Positions 43,848 through 52,646 are shown, counted from the stretch's first letter. The stretch is DNA of 64,000 bases from Rhodococcus spongiicola (GCF_004011835.1 NZ_RKLN01000001.1:372001-436000); one strand, 5' to 3'. A program made the numbers and translations. Notes: generated by a model from the letters alone, not told the origin.

Positions 43848-43917
43848 GGTCCCGGATCGGATTCCTCGGTGTCGGGCGCCGCGTCGGGTTCGAGGTCAGT
43901 CCTCGACGCGGCCTCTA
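43848..43917 (-). other. Open -1 frame after the tail tube stop, possible C-terminal extension
   Basis: After the tail tube stop (TAG at 43917-43915) the -1 frame continues 30 codons with no start codon: LEAASRTDLEPDAAPDTEES and then DPGPGDPVE before TAG. The composition (acidic, Pro-rich) is protein-like. The shift would occur on ACC CCT TAG, where CCT can re-pair as CCC. Some siphophages extend their tube protein this way. Confidence 0.4.
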
Positions 43918-44472
43918 AGGGGTCTCGGGCTGGTCCACGCGGAAGAACACGTCACCGTCGGAATCGTTCGCGTGATGGACGGTGAACTCGTAGGACTCGT
44001 TCGTGCCCTCGACCTTCCCGGAATGGCTGGTCAGCTCGATGAGGGCGGGCCGGGTCGAGATCAGGATCTCGGTGGCGATGTCCTCGTCCCTGGACACATA
44101 GCAGGTGTAGAACCGCAGGTTCTTCGGCGCACCGACCTTGCCCTCAGTCGAGCCGGGGAGGACGACCTTGCGGGTGACGGCGTTGTCCTCGAGCGCGGTG
44201 AAACCCGTGGCGACCGTGCCCTTCTTGGCCTTACTGCGGTAGCGGGCGTGCCCGTAGCCGTCGTAATGCGTGATCTCCACGCTGGGATTGACGGGGATCC
44301 CCTTGCCTGCGTCGAGCAGGCCCACGAACCCCTGGAGCCACGTGATGTCGAGTTCGACGTCGGTCCCTGCGGGCACGAGCGCCGCGATGTCGGTGACCTC
44401 GGATGCGTCGATCAGGTAGACCTCGGCCTCGTCCCAAATGTGGGCGGCGTCGGCGTTGACTGCTGCAGCCAT
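43915..44472 (-). CDS. Major tail (tube) protein
   Basis: The 185-residue protein starts MAAAVNADAAHIWDEAEVYL; the ATG at 44472 follows GGAAGGGG by 8 nt. It has the strand-rich tube-protein fold (DVELDITWLQGFVGLLDAGKG, SYEFTVHHANDSDGDVFFRVDQPETP). It forms the hexameric rings of the tail tube. The position after the tail terminator is canonical. A possible -1 extension lies after the stop. Confidence 0.8.
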   Translation of the reverse strand: MAAAVNADAAHIWDEAEVYLIDASEVTDIAALVPAGTDVELDITWLQGFVGLLDAGKGIPVNPSVEITHYDGYGHARYRSKAKKGTVATGFTALEDNAVTRKVVLPGSTEGKVGAPKNLRFYTCYVSRDEDIATEILISTRPALIELTSHSGKVEGTNESYEFTVHHANDSDGDVFFRVDQPETP

Positions 44473-44518
44473 GAGAATGCACCCCTTCCAAGGGTGTTGA
44501 GCCACACGGTGTGGCGGA

Positions 44519-44917
44519 TCAGAAAGAAACGGTGCGGACGCGGGTGGTCACGGTGAACGACGCCGTGAACCCGTGATTGGAGTTGTCGCGTCCGTCGAGG
44601 AGACCCGCGCCGGGTCCGATGTGCGCGATGCCGGGGACCTTCGAGCACAGCAGCCAGCCCAGGCACTTCCCGGCGATCTCACGAGCGAGCGTGCGACCCT
44701 CCGCCCACACGGTGACCCGGATCTGCGGGCTCGTCGACACCGGCCACTGCACCGGGCCGGAATCGTCGAACACCACCACCGCCGGCGGATCCGACGGCGT
44801 CCAGTCCTTCGGCAGGCTCAACCCTGTGGTGATTGCCGGATCGAGCGCCTGGACCTGAGTCGCGAGGAAGTCCTTGACCGGCACGGTCGCATCCCGTGGC
44901 CGCACACGCGCCTTCAC
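44519..44917 (-). CDS. Tail terminator protein
   Basis: The 132-residue protein starts VKARVRPRDATVPVKDFLATQV from GTG 44917, which overlaps the previous stop (GTGA). The pattern (DDSGPVQWPVSTSPQIRVTVWAEGRTLAREIAGKCLGWLL) matches gpU/gp17-like tail terminators of siphophages. The ring caps the tail tube and joins it to the head. Confidence 0.75.
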   Translation of the reverse strand: MKARVRPRDATVPVKDFLATQVQALDPAITTGLSLPKDWTPSDPPAVVVFDDSGPVQWPVSTSPQIRVTVWAEGRTLAREIAGKCLGWLLCSKVPGIAHIGPGAGLLDGRDNSNHGFTASFTVTTRVRTVSF

Positions 44918-45198
44918 TTCGACCTCACCTCCAGGCCGACCATGCCCGCAGCGCGGGTCAGGGCGCCGCGCTGCAACTGGAATCCCCTGCCACCGGGGTG
45001 CTTGATCGCTACCGACGCCACCTGCCGATCGGAGGTGTAGGTGTCGACCTCCACCGGCACGTCGTCGTCGAGCTGGCCGCGCACGTTCGCGGCGACCTGC
45101 TCGGCGAGCGCGTTGACCATCTGCATTACCGCGGGCGACTGCAGAATCTTCTCCACGCCGGCGTGGTCGAGTTGGAACCCTGGCCGGGTCATGATCAC
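44914..45198 (-). CDS. HK97 gp10-like neck protein
   Basis: The 94-residue protein (FQLDHAGVEKILQSPAVMQMVNALAEQVAANVRGQL...VASVAIKHPGGRGFQLQRGALTRAAGMVGLEV) fits small neck or tail-completion proteins (HK97 gp10 type). The GTG at 45198 overlaps the previous stop; an ATG at 45192 is also possible. Confidence 0.7.
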   Translation of the reverse strand: MIMTRPGFQLDHAGVEKILQSPAVMQMVNALAEQVAANVRGQLDDDVPVEVDTYTSDRQVASVAIKHPGGRGFQLQRGALTRAAGMVGLEVRSK

Positions 45199-45515
45199 CC
45201 CCTGCTGATGCTGGCGAGCACTTCGAGTGCTCGGCGCCCGGTCCCGAACGCGGACTGCCAGTCGAGGATCCGGATGTCGCAGACACGGCCGCGGATCTCG
45301 AGCTGGTCGTCATCGGTCAGATCGGGTGCCGGCGAGAAGTACACGGTGTGCTCGATGGTTTCGCCGTTGCGAGCAAGAGCGGTGTTCCGGCGGGACGCAC
45401 CCGGGGTGACCCCCTTCGTTTGGAGCGGGGTCCGCTCGACGGTCGACGGGATCGGGTCGTTGTTCGTATCGAGCCCGCCTGGTGTTCGGCGGATGCGTAT
45501 GACGGTTTCGCTCAT
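45195..45515 (-). CDS. Head closure (head-tail stopper) protein
   Basis: The 106-residue protein starts MSETVIRIRRTPGGLDTNNDPI; the ATG at 45515 overlaps the previous stop (ATGA). The pattern (GETIEHTVYFSPAPDLTDDDQLEIRGRVCDIRILDWQSAFG) is that of a small SH3-like stopper. It closes the portal channel below the connector. Confidence 0.75.
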   Translation of the reverse strand: MSETVIRIRRTPGGLDTNNDPIPSTVERTPLQTKGVTPGASRRNTALARNGETIEHTVYFSPAPDLTDDDQLEIRGRVCDIRILDWQSAFGTGRRALEVLASISRG

Positions 45516-46015
45516 GGCATCCTCGGCAGCGTGTAGCGGTTGAGGACCGCGATCTCGTGCGCGTACAGCACCGTCGATCCCTCGGACGCGGAGAAGCTGA
45601 ACGGGCCGATCTGCTCGGCCTGACCGCCCAGCTCCGATTTCACCGCGCGTGCGGCAGCGTCGAGCACCACACCGAGAAGATCGGCGGGGGTGTCGAATCC
45701 GTGCCGCATGGTGACCTCGATCGAGCGCCACCGATCCGGCCACTCGCCACGCAGGGTGCCGTCTGCGGACCATTCGACATCCTCGACGACCTCCCCCTGC
45801 ACCCGGACCTCGTCGAGGGAGACCAGGCGCAGGGTGGGCAGGCTGAGGATGGTGCCCCCGTCGCCGTCGAGGATCACTGTCTCATCGACGACGGGGGCCA
45901 CATGCCAGCCGCAGAAGGAGCGGACCGCGCCGTTCGCGACATCGAGTTGCCACTGCTCGAGACCGTCACCGGCCATGAGGTTCTGGAACTGTTCGAGTCC
46001 GATCAGCGCGTCCAT
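45512..46015 (-). CDS. Head-tail connector (gp6-like adaptor)
   Basis: The 167-residue protein (VANGAVRSFCGWHVAPVVDETVILDGDGG...WRSIEVTMRHGFDTPADLLGVVLDAAARAV) matches the helical adaptor proteins of HK97-type phages, which bind the portal ring. It is the first connector gene after the capsid. Confidence 0.78.
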   Translation of the reverse strand: MDALIGLEQFQNLMAGDGLEQWQLDVANGAVRSFCGWHVAPVVDETVILDGDGGTILSLPTLRLVSLDEVRVQGEVVEDVEWSADGTLRGEWPDRWRSIEVTMRHGFDTPADLLGVVLDAAARAVKSELGGQAEQIGPFSFSASEGSTVLYAHEIAVLNRYTLPRMP

Positions 46016-46018
46016 CGG

Positions 46019-46153
46019 CTACTGCTCCTTGTTCCGGGGTGCCTTGGCCCGCGTCTGCACCTTCTTCTCGCGGGCCCCGGACCGCTTCGCGTCCTCGTCG
46101 GTCATCTGCACGGTGTGCTCGATACCTCCGATATCGAGAACAAACTCACGCAT
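46019..46153 (-). CDS. Small charged protein between capsid and connector
   Basis: The 44-residue protein begins MREFVLDIGGIEHTVQMTDE and is Lys/Arg-rich at its end (GAREKKVQTRAKAP). It starts 11 bp after the capsid stop and ends four bp before the connector start, filling the gap completely. Small genes of this kind are common at this place in actinophages; the role is unknown. Confidence 0.65.
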   Translation of the reverse strand: MREFVLDIGGIEHTVQMTDEDAKRSGAREKKVQTRAKAPRNKEQ

Positions 46154-46163
46154 CGCGGCCCCC

Positions 46164-47426
46164 TTACGCGGCGCTCAGGGTGAGCTTGACGAAGCCGAGC
46201 GGGCGACGGACCGCCAACGCGACACGCTCCTCGGCGCGGATCGTCACCAGGTTGTTCGTGAAGTCGTCGTCGTGGCTGTTGGTCGCCTCGACCCGCACCC
46301 CGCCCTTGCGGTACAGGGTGGCCGACTGCGAGAACGCGCCGACGAGGACGGTTCCCGCGGTGATCGCCGGGGTGACAACGGTCCGCAGACCCCACAGCGG
46401 CGGATTCATCGGAACCCCGCCGTTGCCGTACTGGCCGGCGAAGAAGCCGCCACCGAAGTACTGGCCGTTGGCGTCCTTCGACAGCCGGAACGCCTGGTAA
46501 TCGACCGGGTTGATCACGATGCCGTCCGCGTTCAGACCGGAGGCGGTGGAGATCTTCGTCATCGACCGGAACACCGCGTCAGCGTTGTCCGCGGCAGCCG
46601 CGGCCGTCTCGGTCTGGATGCCCGAACGGGTCAGCAGACCGGTGAGGTTCTGGCCGAGACCGTCGCCGTTGAGCAGCTGCGCCTCCTCGAAGGTGGCGAG
46701 GTCATGCAGCAGGCGGCCGTCGATCTCACTCTTGAGGAACGGGGCGTCCTCGATGAACTCGTCGGAGATCTTGATGAACCCGGCGATCTTCTTCAGCGCG
46801 TCGACCACCGAGGTGGGGTTCGCGTAGTGGAACTGCGGCTTCGCGCCGCCCTCGGCGACGGTATCGAAGCCGCCCTCACGCGCACCCTCGACGAGGTAGC
46901 TGATCGCGTTCCCGGAGATCTGCCCCCTGCCGAGCAAGTCGGCGATGGTGAGCATCGGCCGGTACGCCTGCACCACGGTCCGGTCATAGTCGGTGAGCAG
47001 CGGCACACCGTCGGACCAGCCGCCGACCGTGTGGGTGTCGCCTGCGGCCTTGAACTCGGCCGTCGACAGCGAGAATCGCCGCCCCTTGACGCCGGAGATG
47101 GAGTCGCCGGCCTCCTTGAGGAAGTGTTCACCGAGGGAACGCGACTTGCGGCCGGCCGTGCTGAAGCCCTTCGGTGCGCCCTCGTCGCCGCCCATCTCGT
47201 CGCCACCGGCCTTGGCCGAGGCGTCTCCGAGCGCATCGAGGGCCGAGAGGAGCTGGTCACCCTTCTTCGCTGCGGCGATCTTCCCGCCGAGGCTCTTGGC
47301 CTCCTCGATCAGCGACTCCACCTCCGCGACCTGTTCGGGTGTCGGCTCGACGCCGGCAGCCTTCGCGTCGTCGAGGATCTTGTGCGCCTTCGCTTTCGCC
47401 TCGGCGCGCTTCTCTACGAGGTTCAC
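46164..47426 (-). CDS. Major capsid protein, HK97 fold
   Basis: The 420-residue protein has an N-terminal coiled-coil delta domain (VEKRAEAKAKAHKILDDAKAAG...; about residues 1-75), a linker cut by the protease, and the HK97 fold (DGVPLLTDYDRTVVQAYRPMLTIADLLGRGQISG...ISYLVEGAREGGFDTVAEGGAKP...KIAGFIKISDEFIEDAPFLKSEIDGRLLHDLATFEEAQLLNGDG). The GTG at 47426 overlaps the protease stop (GTGA). The capsid assembles after removal of the delta domain. Confidence 0.92.
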   Translation of the reverse strand: MNLVEKRAEAKAKAHKILDDAKAAGVEPTPEQVAEVESLIEEAKSLGGKIAAAKKGDQLLSALDALGDASAKAGGDEMGGDEGAPKGFSTAGRKSRSLGEHFLKEAGDSISGVKGRRFSLSTAEFKAAGDTHTVGGWSDGVPLLTDYDRTVVQAYRPMLTIADLLGRGQISGNAISYLVEGAREGGFDTVAEGGAKPQFHYANPTSVVDALKKIAGFIKISDEFIEDAPFLKSEIDGRLLHDLATFEEAQLLNGDGLGQNLTGLLTRSGIQTETAAAAADNADAVFRSMTKISTASGLNADGIVINPVDYQAFRLSKDANGQYFGGGFFAGQYGNGGVPMNPPLWGLRTVVTPAITAGTVLVGAFSQSATLYRKGGVRVEATNSHDDDFTNNLVTIRAEERVALAVRRPLGFVKLTLSAA

Positions 47427-48205
47427 AGTGAACCCCCTTCTGCCTCATCGAGGCCGAGTAGTTGCAGATGCAGCGCCAGGGAGACGGACGGGCTCGGCGT
47501 GGTCTGATCCGACGCCGCCTTGCTAGGCAACTCGGCAGACGGTTCCTTACCGCTGGTCTGGTCCTGGTCTTCTTCTGAATCCCTGGATTCAGGGAGGACC
47601 GCTTCGAGGTCGTCGGCCGCGGTGCGCAGCTGCCCGATCACGTCGCGCATAGTCGTTTCGTTCTTGGCCGAGATGACGCGGCCGGCCTTCGCGCACAGCG
47701 CGTCCGTCGCGGATTTCACCGCCAGAATCTCGGTCTCCTGATTCGCGCCGATCGGCACGATGCTCACCTCGTACAGCTTCAGGCGGTCGAGGGAGACGTG
47801 TTCGAGCTTGCCGTCATCGCCCTTGACGTCATGCGACTCGAGCACGTCGAAAGCAAAGCTCATCTGCCCGACCCGGCCGCCCTTGAGGAGGCGATACACC
47901 TGCGCGCCCTTCGGCGAATCCATGTCGAGTCGGGCGTGGACCTTCAGGCCGCGCTCGTCCTCCTCGGCCGAGAGAACCCCGCCGATGTTGTAGTCCGGGT
48001 CGGACATGTTGTGCCCCCACAACACCGGCAGCACACCACCGGAATCCGACCACTCCTTCAGCGACTCGGCGAATGCGCCCTTCGCGACGACCTCGCCGTA
48101 GGAGTCGACGTTGCCGAACACACTGGCGTAGCCGACGAACTCGCCCTCGGCGAGCCCATCACGCTCGTCCGCCTTGACGCGGACACGAAAGTCCTTGATG
48201 TTCAC
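47423..48205 (-). CDS. Prohead protease (S78, HK97 family)
   Basis: The 260-residue protein has the HK97 protease motifs: GYASVFGNVDSYGEVVAKGAF, the catalytic His in PVLWGHNMSDP and the nucleophile Ser in VGQMSFAFDV, then YEVSIVPIGANQ. The last 80 residues are an acidic, Ser/Pro-rich extension that may act as scaffold. The gene lies between portal and capsid as usual. Confidence 0.9.
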   Translation of the reverse strand: MNIKDFRVRVKADERDGLAEGEFVGYASVFGNVDSYGEVVAKGAFAESLKEWSDSGGVLPVLWGHNMSDPDYNIGGVLSAEEDERGLKVHARLDMDSPKGAQVYRLLKGGRVGQMSFAFDVLESHDVKGDDGKLEHVSLDRLKLYEVSIVPIGANQETEILAVKSATDALCAKAGRVISAKNETTMRDVIGQLRTAADDLEAVLPESRDSEEDQDQTSGKEPSAELPSKAASDQTTPSPSVSLALHLQLLGLDEAEGGSL

Positions 48206-48208
48206 TGG

Positions 48209-49456
48209 TCATTCCTCCCCGGCCGGATCCTCTGTGGTCGGCGCGTTCGGGTTGTCCGCCGTCTGATTCAGATTCGACGTGAGCAGCGCGGCATCACCGC
48301 CGAGGGCGGGCATGTTCTGCTTGGCGCGGGCCTCGTCCGCGGTCATCCAGGGCCGCCCGACAGCGGTCTGGAACGCCGAGGCTTCTTCCTCGAACGAACC
48401 CCGCATCTTCGCCTTGACGTTGAACTCGACGAAGACGCCGCCTTGTACGCGCGGGGCGAGGAAGGTGTTGATGCGGTCCTCGATCATTCGCAGTGTCGGG
48501 CCGAGGGTGTCGGAGTAGAGCATCCGGGAGAACTCTTTGACGTTGCTGTAGTTGGCGTTGTCGAGGAGGCCGACCATGACGGGGTTGACGTGGTACACAC
48601 TGGCCACCGTGGTCAGGGCGAGCTTCGCGGCATCGACGTACTCGTCCTCTTTCGATGAGAAGCCGAGCCGCTTCAACTCCATGCCGTCCTCGAGGAGCGG
48701 GGTGGAACCGGCCTGGTTGCCGCTACCCGAGTACGCGTCGCGGTACTGCTTCATCCATTTCGACTTCGCCTCACTCGACCATTCCGGGGCATCCTTTGGT
48801 CGGTGCACGTAGGCGTCGACCCGGCCTCCGCGCTCCCACTTCTGACGCCGGTACTCGGTGGCCGCGATCTGCTCACGCAGCGTTGCCTTCAACGCCGAGA
48901 TCGGTGACGACCCGATCCGGGTGTCCTCCGGGTTCCAGCCGTGGAAGACGAGCATGTCCGATGCGGGCACGATCACCGTGTCGGTGACGTCCGGTAGTGA
49001 CACCTCGTACGCGGAGATGCCGAACGCGCCGTCGGATTTCGAGCCGGTGATCCATGTCGGCCGGATCGGCCGGATCGTCCAGCCCGCGTCGGACTTCGTG
49101 TCCTGTGTGACCACCCAATAGGCGGTGTCGTACAGGGCTAGGGTCGCGACCAGGTCGTGTACCAGCTCGTAGGTTGTCTGCTGCGGATTCGGGGTGCTCA
49201 CCAGCGACGTGAGCCCACCGGCGCGCACCCGCGTGTGATTGCCGTCGTCCGACTTCTCGAACACGTGCAGCCCCAGCTGGGCGACGTTGCGGGCGAGGAA
49301 GTTCACCACTGTCCGTAGATTCGGCTGGTCTCGCCACAGCTTCTCCGCCGTCTGTCCAGTGAGCCCGTCGAGGTTCACCTCGACCACGGGGGCGGATCCG
49401 GCGGTCTGGCCTGCCGGCGCTTTGGCACCGAACCCGAAGAAGGACGCAAGGCCCAT
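48209..49456 (-). CDS. Portal protein, HK97 family
   Basis: The 415-residue protein starts MGLASFFGFGAKAPAGQTAG; the ATG at 49456 follows AGGAGG. It has the portal patterns RTVVNFLARNVAQLGLHVFE, YDTAYWVV, ALKATLREQIAATEYRRQKWERGGR, and YHVNPVMVGLLDNANYSNVKEFSRMLYSDTLGPTLRMIEDRIN. The dodecameric ring is the DNA entry gate and binds terminase. Confidence 0.92.
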   Translation of the reverse strand: MGLASFFGFGAKAPAGQTAGSAPVVEVNLDGLTGQTAEKLWRDQPNLRTVVNFLARNVAQLGLHVFEKSDDGNHTRVRAGGLTSLVSTPNPQQTTYELVHDLVATLALYDTAYWVVTQDTKSDAGWTIRPIRPTWITGSKSDGAFGISAYEVSLPDVTDTVIVPASDMLVFHGWNPEDTRIGSSPISALKATLREQIAATEYRRQKWERGGRVDAYVHRPKDAPEWSSEAKSKWMKQYRDAYSGSGNQAGSTPLLEDGMELKRLGFSSKEDEYVDAAKLALTTVASVYHVNPVMVGLLDNANYSNVKEFSRMLYSDTLGPTLRMIEDRINTFLAPRVQGGVFVEFNVKAKMRGSFEEEASAFQTAVGRPWMTADEARAKQNMPALGGDAALLTSNLNQTADNPNAPTTEDPAGEE

Positions 49457-49467
49457 CGCATTGCCTC

Positions 49468-50982
49468 CTAGAGCATGACGAAGTCGGTGTTTTCGTAGGC
49501 CGAGATCCGGGGTGTCTCGACGGGTTGTGCGAGCAGCCACGCAGCCTCGGACACCGCGATCAGTGGCGCGATGTCCGACGGGGATCCCTTGCGGTCGAAG
49601 AACCAGGCATCTCCCGCGCTGCGGGCCCGTGCCGCGCGCACCGCCTCATCAAGGAGGGGTTGGCCGCGGTGCCGGATCGTCTGTTGCCGTATGCGGTCGA
49701 AGAACGCTCCCGCGGACTTCGCGAGATCCGCGCCGCCGCACGGCACGACCGTCAACCCGGCCTCGGTCATGTCCGCGCTCAGGCTCGACACCGGAGCGCC
49801 GCGTTCCTGCACGGTGACCCGGCCGTCGAACCAGCTGTCCTCGTTGTCGAGGCGTTCGACCAGCCACGGGATCACCCACGCCGTTCCTGCACGTGACGCG
49901 ACGACCTCGACGTGCAGTAGCCCGTCCGGGCGTTCGGCGACGATCCCGATGTGCGTTCGGGAGCGATCCCACGACACATCGACCGCGACAGCGACCCGCG
50001 TGTCGGGCCCGCGCTCCGATTCCATGTCTTGTAGCGGTGCCCAGTCCTCGAAGTCGATGATCCCGGTCTGGATCTGCTCGACCTCCTGGCACAGATTCTC
50101 GGTACGGAACCCGTTCTCCGTTTTGGTCTCACGGTCCGCCTGCAGCGCAGCCGCGGTGAGGGTATGGCCGAGGGACGGGTTCGCCTGCGCCCGCACACCC
50201 CAGTCGTCGATATCGCAGCCGTCCGGCGCCGACCACTCGAACAACCCGAGGGTCACCTCGTCGGTGCGGGCGGTCTCGATCGCGGTCTTCGCCCTCCCCC
50301 GCAGATCACGCAGCACCACCGAATGCACATCACCCGCGTTCGACGCGCACACCGTCTGCGCGCGCGCCGGCACCAGGGTCGTCGAGGACAGCGCGTTCCA
50401 CGCATCCCACGACTTGTGCTCACGCAACTCGTCCAAGAACAGCAGATCCGCGGTCTTGCCGCGGCCGGCGTCTCGTTCGAGGGTTTCGACGATGTACCGG
50501 CCACCCGACCGCAGCCGCATCGCCTTCGCGCCGTTGACGCGCTTGGGCTTGTGCATCCGCTTCTTCAGCGCGGGCACTCGCTCAGCCTGGGTGACAACCT
50601 CTTCCCACACGTCCTCGGCGTCACCGAGGGACTGGGCCGCACCGATCACCGTCTGCGCTGCGTCAACGAACAGCCGCCACAAGATCAGCGCCTTGATGAT
50701 CGTCGTCTTGCCGTTCTGCCGGCTCACCAGCAGCAGCACCCGCTTGAACCGGAACGTGCCGTCCTCGTTCAACTCGAGCGCATGGAGCAGGAACCACTTC
50801 TGCCACGGCAGCAGCGTCATCCGCAGCACCGTCTCGGCGAACCGGATGCACTCGAAACCCGCGCTCGTCCGCGTCGTCAGCTCCCGCAGCGGCGGAGTGA
50901 ACAGGCGAGGCTCGGTGCAGCCCTTGACATCAGACAGACCGGAGCGTGCGGCGGTCATCGAGGATCGCATCCAACTCGTCAC
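49468..50982 (-). CDS. Terminase large subunit
   Basis: The 504-residue protein has the ATPase motifs Walker A (LLVSRQNGKTTIIKALIL) near residue 85, Walker B (ADLLFLDELREHKSW) and a nuclease domain with VAVAVDVSWDRSRTHIGIV and a late acidic patch (GDAWFFDRKGSPSDIAPLIAVSEAAWLL). It cuts and packages DNA. The start is uncertain: GTG/ATG choices at 50982, 50970 or 50958 all overlap the small subunit gene. Confidence 0.93.
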   Translation of the reverse strand: MTSWMRSSMTAARSGLSDVKGCTEPRLFTPPLRELTTRTSAGFECIRFAETVLRMTLLPWQKWFLLHALELNEDGTFRFKRVLLLVSRQNGKTTIIKALILWRLFVDAAQTVIGAAQSLGDAEDVWEEVVTQAERVPALKKRMHKPKRVNGAKAMRLRSGGRYIVETLERDAGRGKTADLLFLDELREHKSWDAWNALSSTTLVPARAQTVCASNAGDVHSVVLRDLRGRAKTAIETARTDEVTLGLFEWSAPDGCDIDDWGVRAQANPSLGHTLTAAALQADRETKTENGFRTENLCQEVEQIQTGIIDFEDWAPLQDMESERGPDTRVAVAVDVSWDRSRTHIGIVAERPDGLLHVEVVASRAGTAWVIPWLVERLDNEDSWFDGRVTVQERGAPVSSLSADMTEAGLTVVPCGGADLAKSAGAFFDRIRQQTIRHRGQPLLDEAVRAARARSAGDAWFFDRKGSPSDIAPLIAVSEAAWLLAQPVETPRISAYENTDFVML

Positions 50983-51241
50983 CCTCAGCCTCGGCCTGCA
51001 GGTTCAGCTTCGCCGCACCCTCCGGCGTCAACCCCAGCCCGGTCAGCACCTTGTGCAGCGTCGGCACCGGCCCGAACGACGCCTTCGTCGCAGCCTCCGT
51101 CCCGGTATCCACCGCCTCGTCGATCACCCGGGCCAGCATCCGCGCCTGCTCGATCGCGGCCCGATACTGCGGGGCGTCCTGGAGGTGTTCAGCGGCCCGC
51201 ACCGAGGCGTTGACCTCCGAAAGGAGCGTCTTTTTCGCCAT
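50930..51241 (-). CDS. Terminase small subunit
   Basis: The 103-residue protein (MAKKTLLSEVNASVRAAEHLQDAPQYRAAIEQARMLARVIDEAVDTG...) is helical and directly precedes and overlaps the large subunit gene. Its sequence type fits small-subunit proteins of actinophages that recognise the packaging site. The call rests on position and length. Confidence 0.75.
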   Translation of the reverse strand: MAKKTLLSEVNASVRAAEHLQDAPQYRAAIEQARMLARVIDEAVDTGTEAATKASFGPVPTLHKVLTGLGLTPEGAAKLNLQAEAEGDELDAILDDRRTLRSV

Positions 51242-51368
51242 GATCAGACCTCCGATACTGGGTTACCGCGCGCGCGACCCCCCTTCACCTGCAGGAGGGA
51301 GAGAACCAGCGCCGCCAAGGAGTGGTCCGTGATGTGGGGGTCCTGGTGATTGTCAGGCCCCCTGGGGG

Positions 51369-51656
51369 TCACCAGGTTTCGCTGGGTGTGCCGAGGGTGG
51401 CAGTGGGTTCGCCAGCACCTCTGGAGGCATTACATCCGCCGTGGCTTGCCCGGAAGTTGTTGGTGTCGTCGACCAGCTCGGGGTGTGTCTTGACCGGGTG
51501 GTAGTGGTCGAGCTGGAAGGCGTCAGGGTGTTCGCGGGGCAGGGTGTAGTCGATGGGTTGCCCGCACAGGTGGCAGGGCGCGGCCCGTTGGTGGCAGCGG
51601 CTTCGGAAGTCTGCGCGGAGTGTCTTGTGGCGGCGGGTGGATCGTTCGTTCGCCAC
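51369..51656 (-). CDS. Phage HNH endonuclease next to terminase
   Basis: The 95-residue protein has CHLCGQPIDYTLPREHPDAFQLDHYHPVKTHPELVDDTNNFRASHGGCNASRGAG, a full HNH motif with zinc cysteines. The GTG at 51656 is one base after the preceding stop. HNH proteins next to terminase take part in DNA cutting at packaging (cos cleavage) in several phages with this organisation. Confidence 0.88.
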   Translation of the reverse strand: MANERSTRRHKTLRADFRSRCHQRAAPCHLCGQPIDYTLPREHPDAFQLDHYHPVKTHPELVDDTNNFRASHGGCNASRGAGEPTATLGTPSETW

Positions 51657-51657
51657 G

Positions 51658-51846
51658 TCAGCGCCGTCGCCAGGTGCGCGTCTTGCGGCCTGGGCTGTCC
51701 GCGTCTGCCGGCTGGGCGCAGTGGATGTGGACCTCGCCGATGCGGATCGGCTGCGACTCGCTGGCTGCCTGGTTGCCAAGGATGGCGTTGCCGATGCGGA
51801 TGAGGACGTGTCCGGTGATGGATGTGATTGCGTCGATCGGGTTCAC
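51658..51846 (-). CDS. Small protein upstream of the HNH gene
   Basis: The 62-residue protein starts NPIDAITSITGHVLIRIGNAI from GTG 51846, preceded by AAGGAGG at 4 nt spacing. The C-terminus is basic (PGRKTRTWRRR). It is the first gene of the leftward late operon. I do not recognise it. Confidence 0.6.
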   Translation of the reverse strand: MNPIDAITSITGHVLIRIGNAILGNQAASESQPIRIGEVHIHCAQPADADSPGRKTRTWRRR

Positions 51847-52042
51847 TGCGCCTCCTTCGTGGTAAGGCGTTCCGGGTTCGCCTTCGACCCTGAATCCGCT
51901 GAAATCCTCGAGGTGAGCGGCCTCCGGTGTTAACTTCCCTCACGTCAGGGCGGAGACACACTCGCGCCCTTTCGAGTTGACACCCCGGGTGCACCACCAT
52001 CCGCACACGGGTCCGTACACGGAGAACAGAAAAGAGGACTCC

Positions 52043-52537
52043 TTGATCAAGTCACTACGTGCCGCCGCTACCACGGTCCTGGCCGCCCCGCTCCTGGCCA
52101 CTGTGTTTGCCGCACCGGCTAGCGCCGCACCCGAAGACGTCACCCTCACCGCCGAATTCCACGGCAACGACGTCGAAGTCACCTTCACGAACGACAGCTC
52201 GGAAGTGGTTCGATGCCAGTGGGACGTTCGGAACGACGGGGAGGGCTGGGGGCGCGGCTATTCGCTGGTCAACGTCGATCCCGGCGGCGAGCATCGCCCG
52301 ATGGACACGTTCGACGATGGCAGCTACCAGCTCGATTGGTTGTGCTATAACCCGGACTCTGGGGAGCAGTGGGGAACCGAGGGTCGCATACAGACAGCCG
52401 AGTCGATCCTGTTCACCCTCCCCTTTGTCCCTGACGACGACGCCGACGACGGCAGCCTCGGGGACCTCAACCCCGGCATCCTCGTAGGTATCCTCGGAGC
52501 CCTCGGAGCCGGCAGCCTCGCCCTCGGCAGTTCCTAA
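52043..52537 (+). CDS. Secreted Cys-pair/WGT family protein B1 (prophage cargo)
   Basis: The 164-residue protein starts at TTG 52043 (AGAGGA upstream), with a signal peptide IKSLRAAATTVLAAPLLATVF cut near ASA|APED. The core has VRCQWDVRND (Cys 1), YQLDWLCYNPD (Cys 2), EQWGTEGRIQTAESILFTLP. The tail DGSLGDLNPGILVGILGALG and following AGSLALGSS contains a hydrophobic stretch that could insert in a membrane. It is on the plus strand, opposite to the late genes: expressed from the lysogen. Confidence 0.75.
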   Translation: MIKSLRAAATTVLAAPLLATVFAAPASAAPEDVTLTAEFHGNDVEVTFTNDSSEVVRCQWDVRNDGEGWGRGYSLVNVDPGGEHRPMDTFDDGSYQLDWLCYNPDSGEQWGTEGRIQTAESILFTLPFVPDDDADDGSLGDLNPGILVGILGALGAGSLALGSS

Positions 52538-52646
52538 CCGCCCCTTGCTGGCCCGGCACCATCACGGTGTCGGGCCAGGAAGGCGTTCGCAGTCAATCAC
52601 TCCACACGGAGAACAGAAAAGAGGACTCCTTGATCAAGTCAGTACG
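52511..52646 (+). repeat. 136-bp perfect direct repeat, copy 1
   Basis: This stretch runs from the last codons of B1 through the hairpin and ribosome site into the first codons of B2. It is identical to 53128-53263. It shows that B2 and B3 arose by recent tandem duplication or were homogenised. Confidence 0.9.
52549..52577 (+). terminator. Family hairpin repeat after B1
   Basis: The 29-nt hairpin (arms TGGCCCGGCACC / GGTGTCGGGCCA) is the same element as after A1 to A4, with a CATCA centre. Confidence 0.65.

Noticed and set aside
45690-47507. Plus-strand open frame of about 600 codons over the capsid gene
   Set aside because: It is antisense to the certain HK97 capsid gene and has the composition of a shadow frame.
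49571-51349. Plus-strand open frame of about 590 codons over the terminase genes
   Set aside because: It is antisense to terminase and Ser/Arg-rich without any domain pattern.
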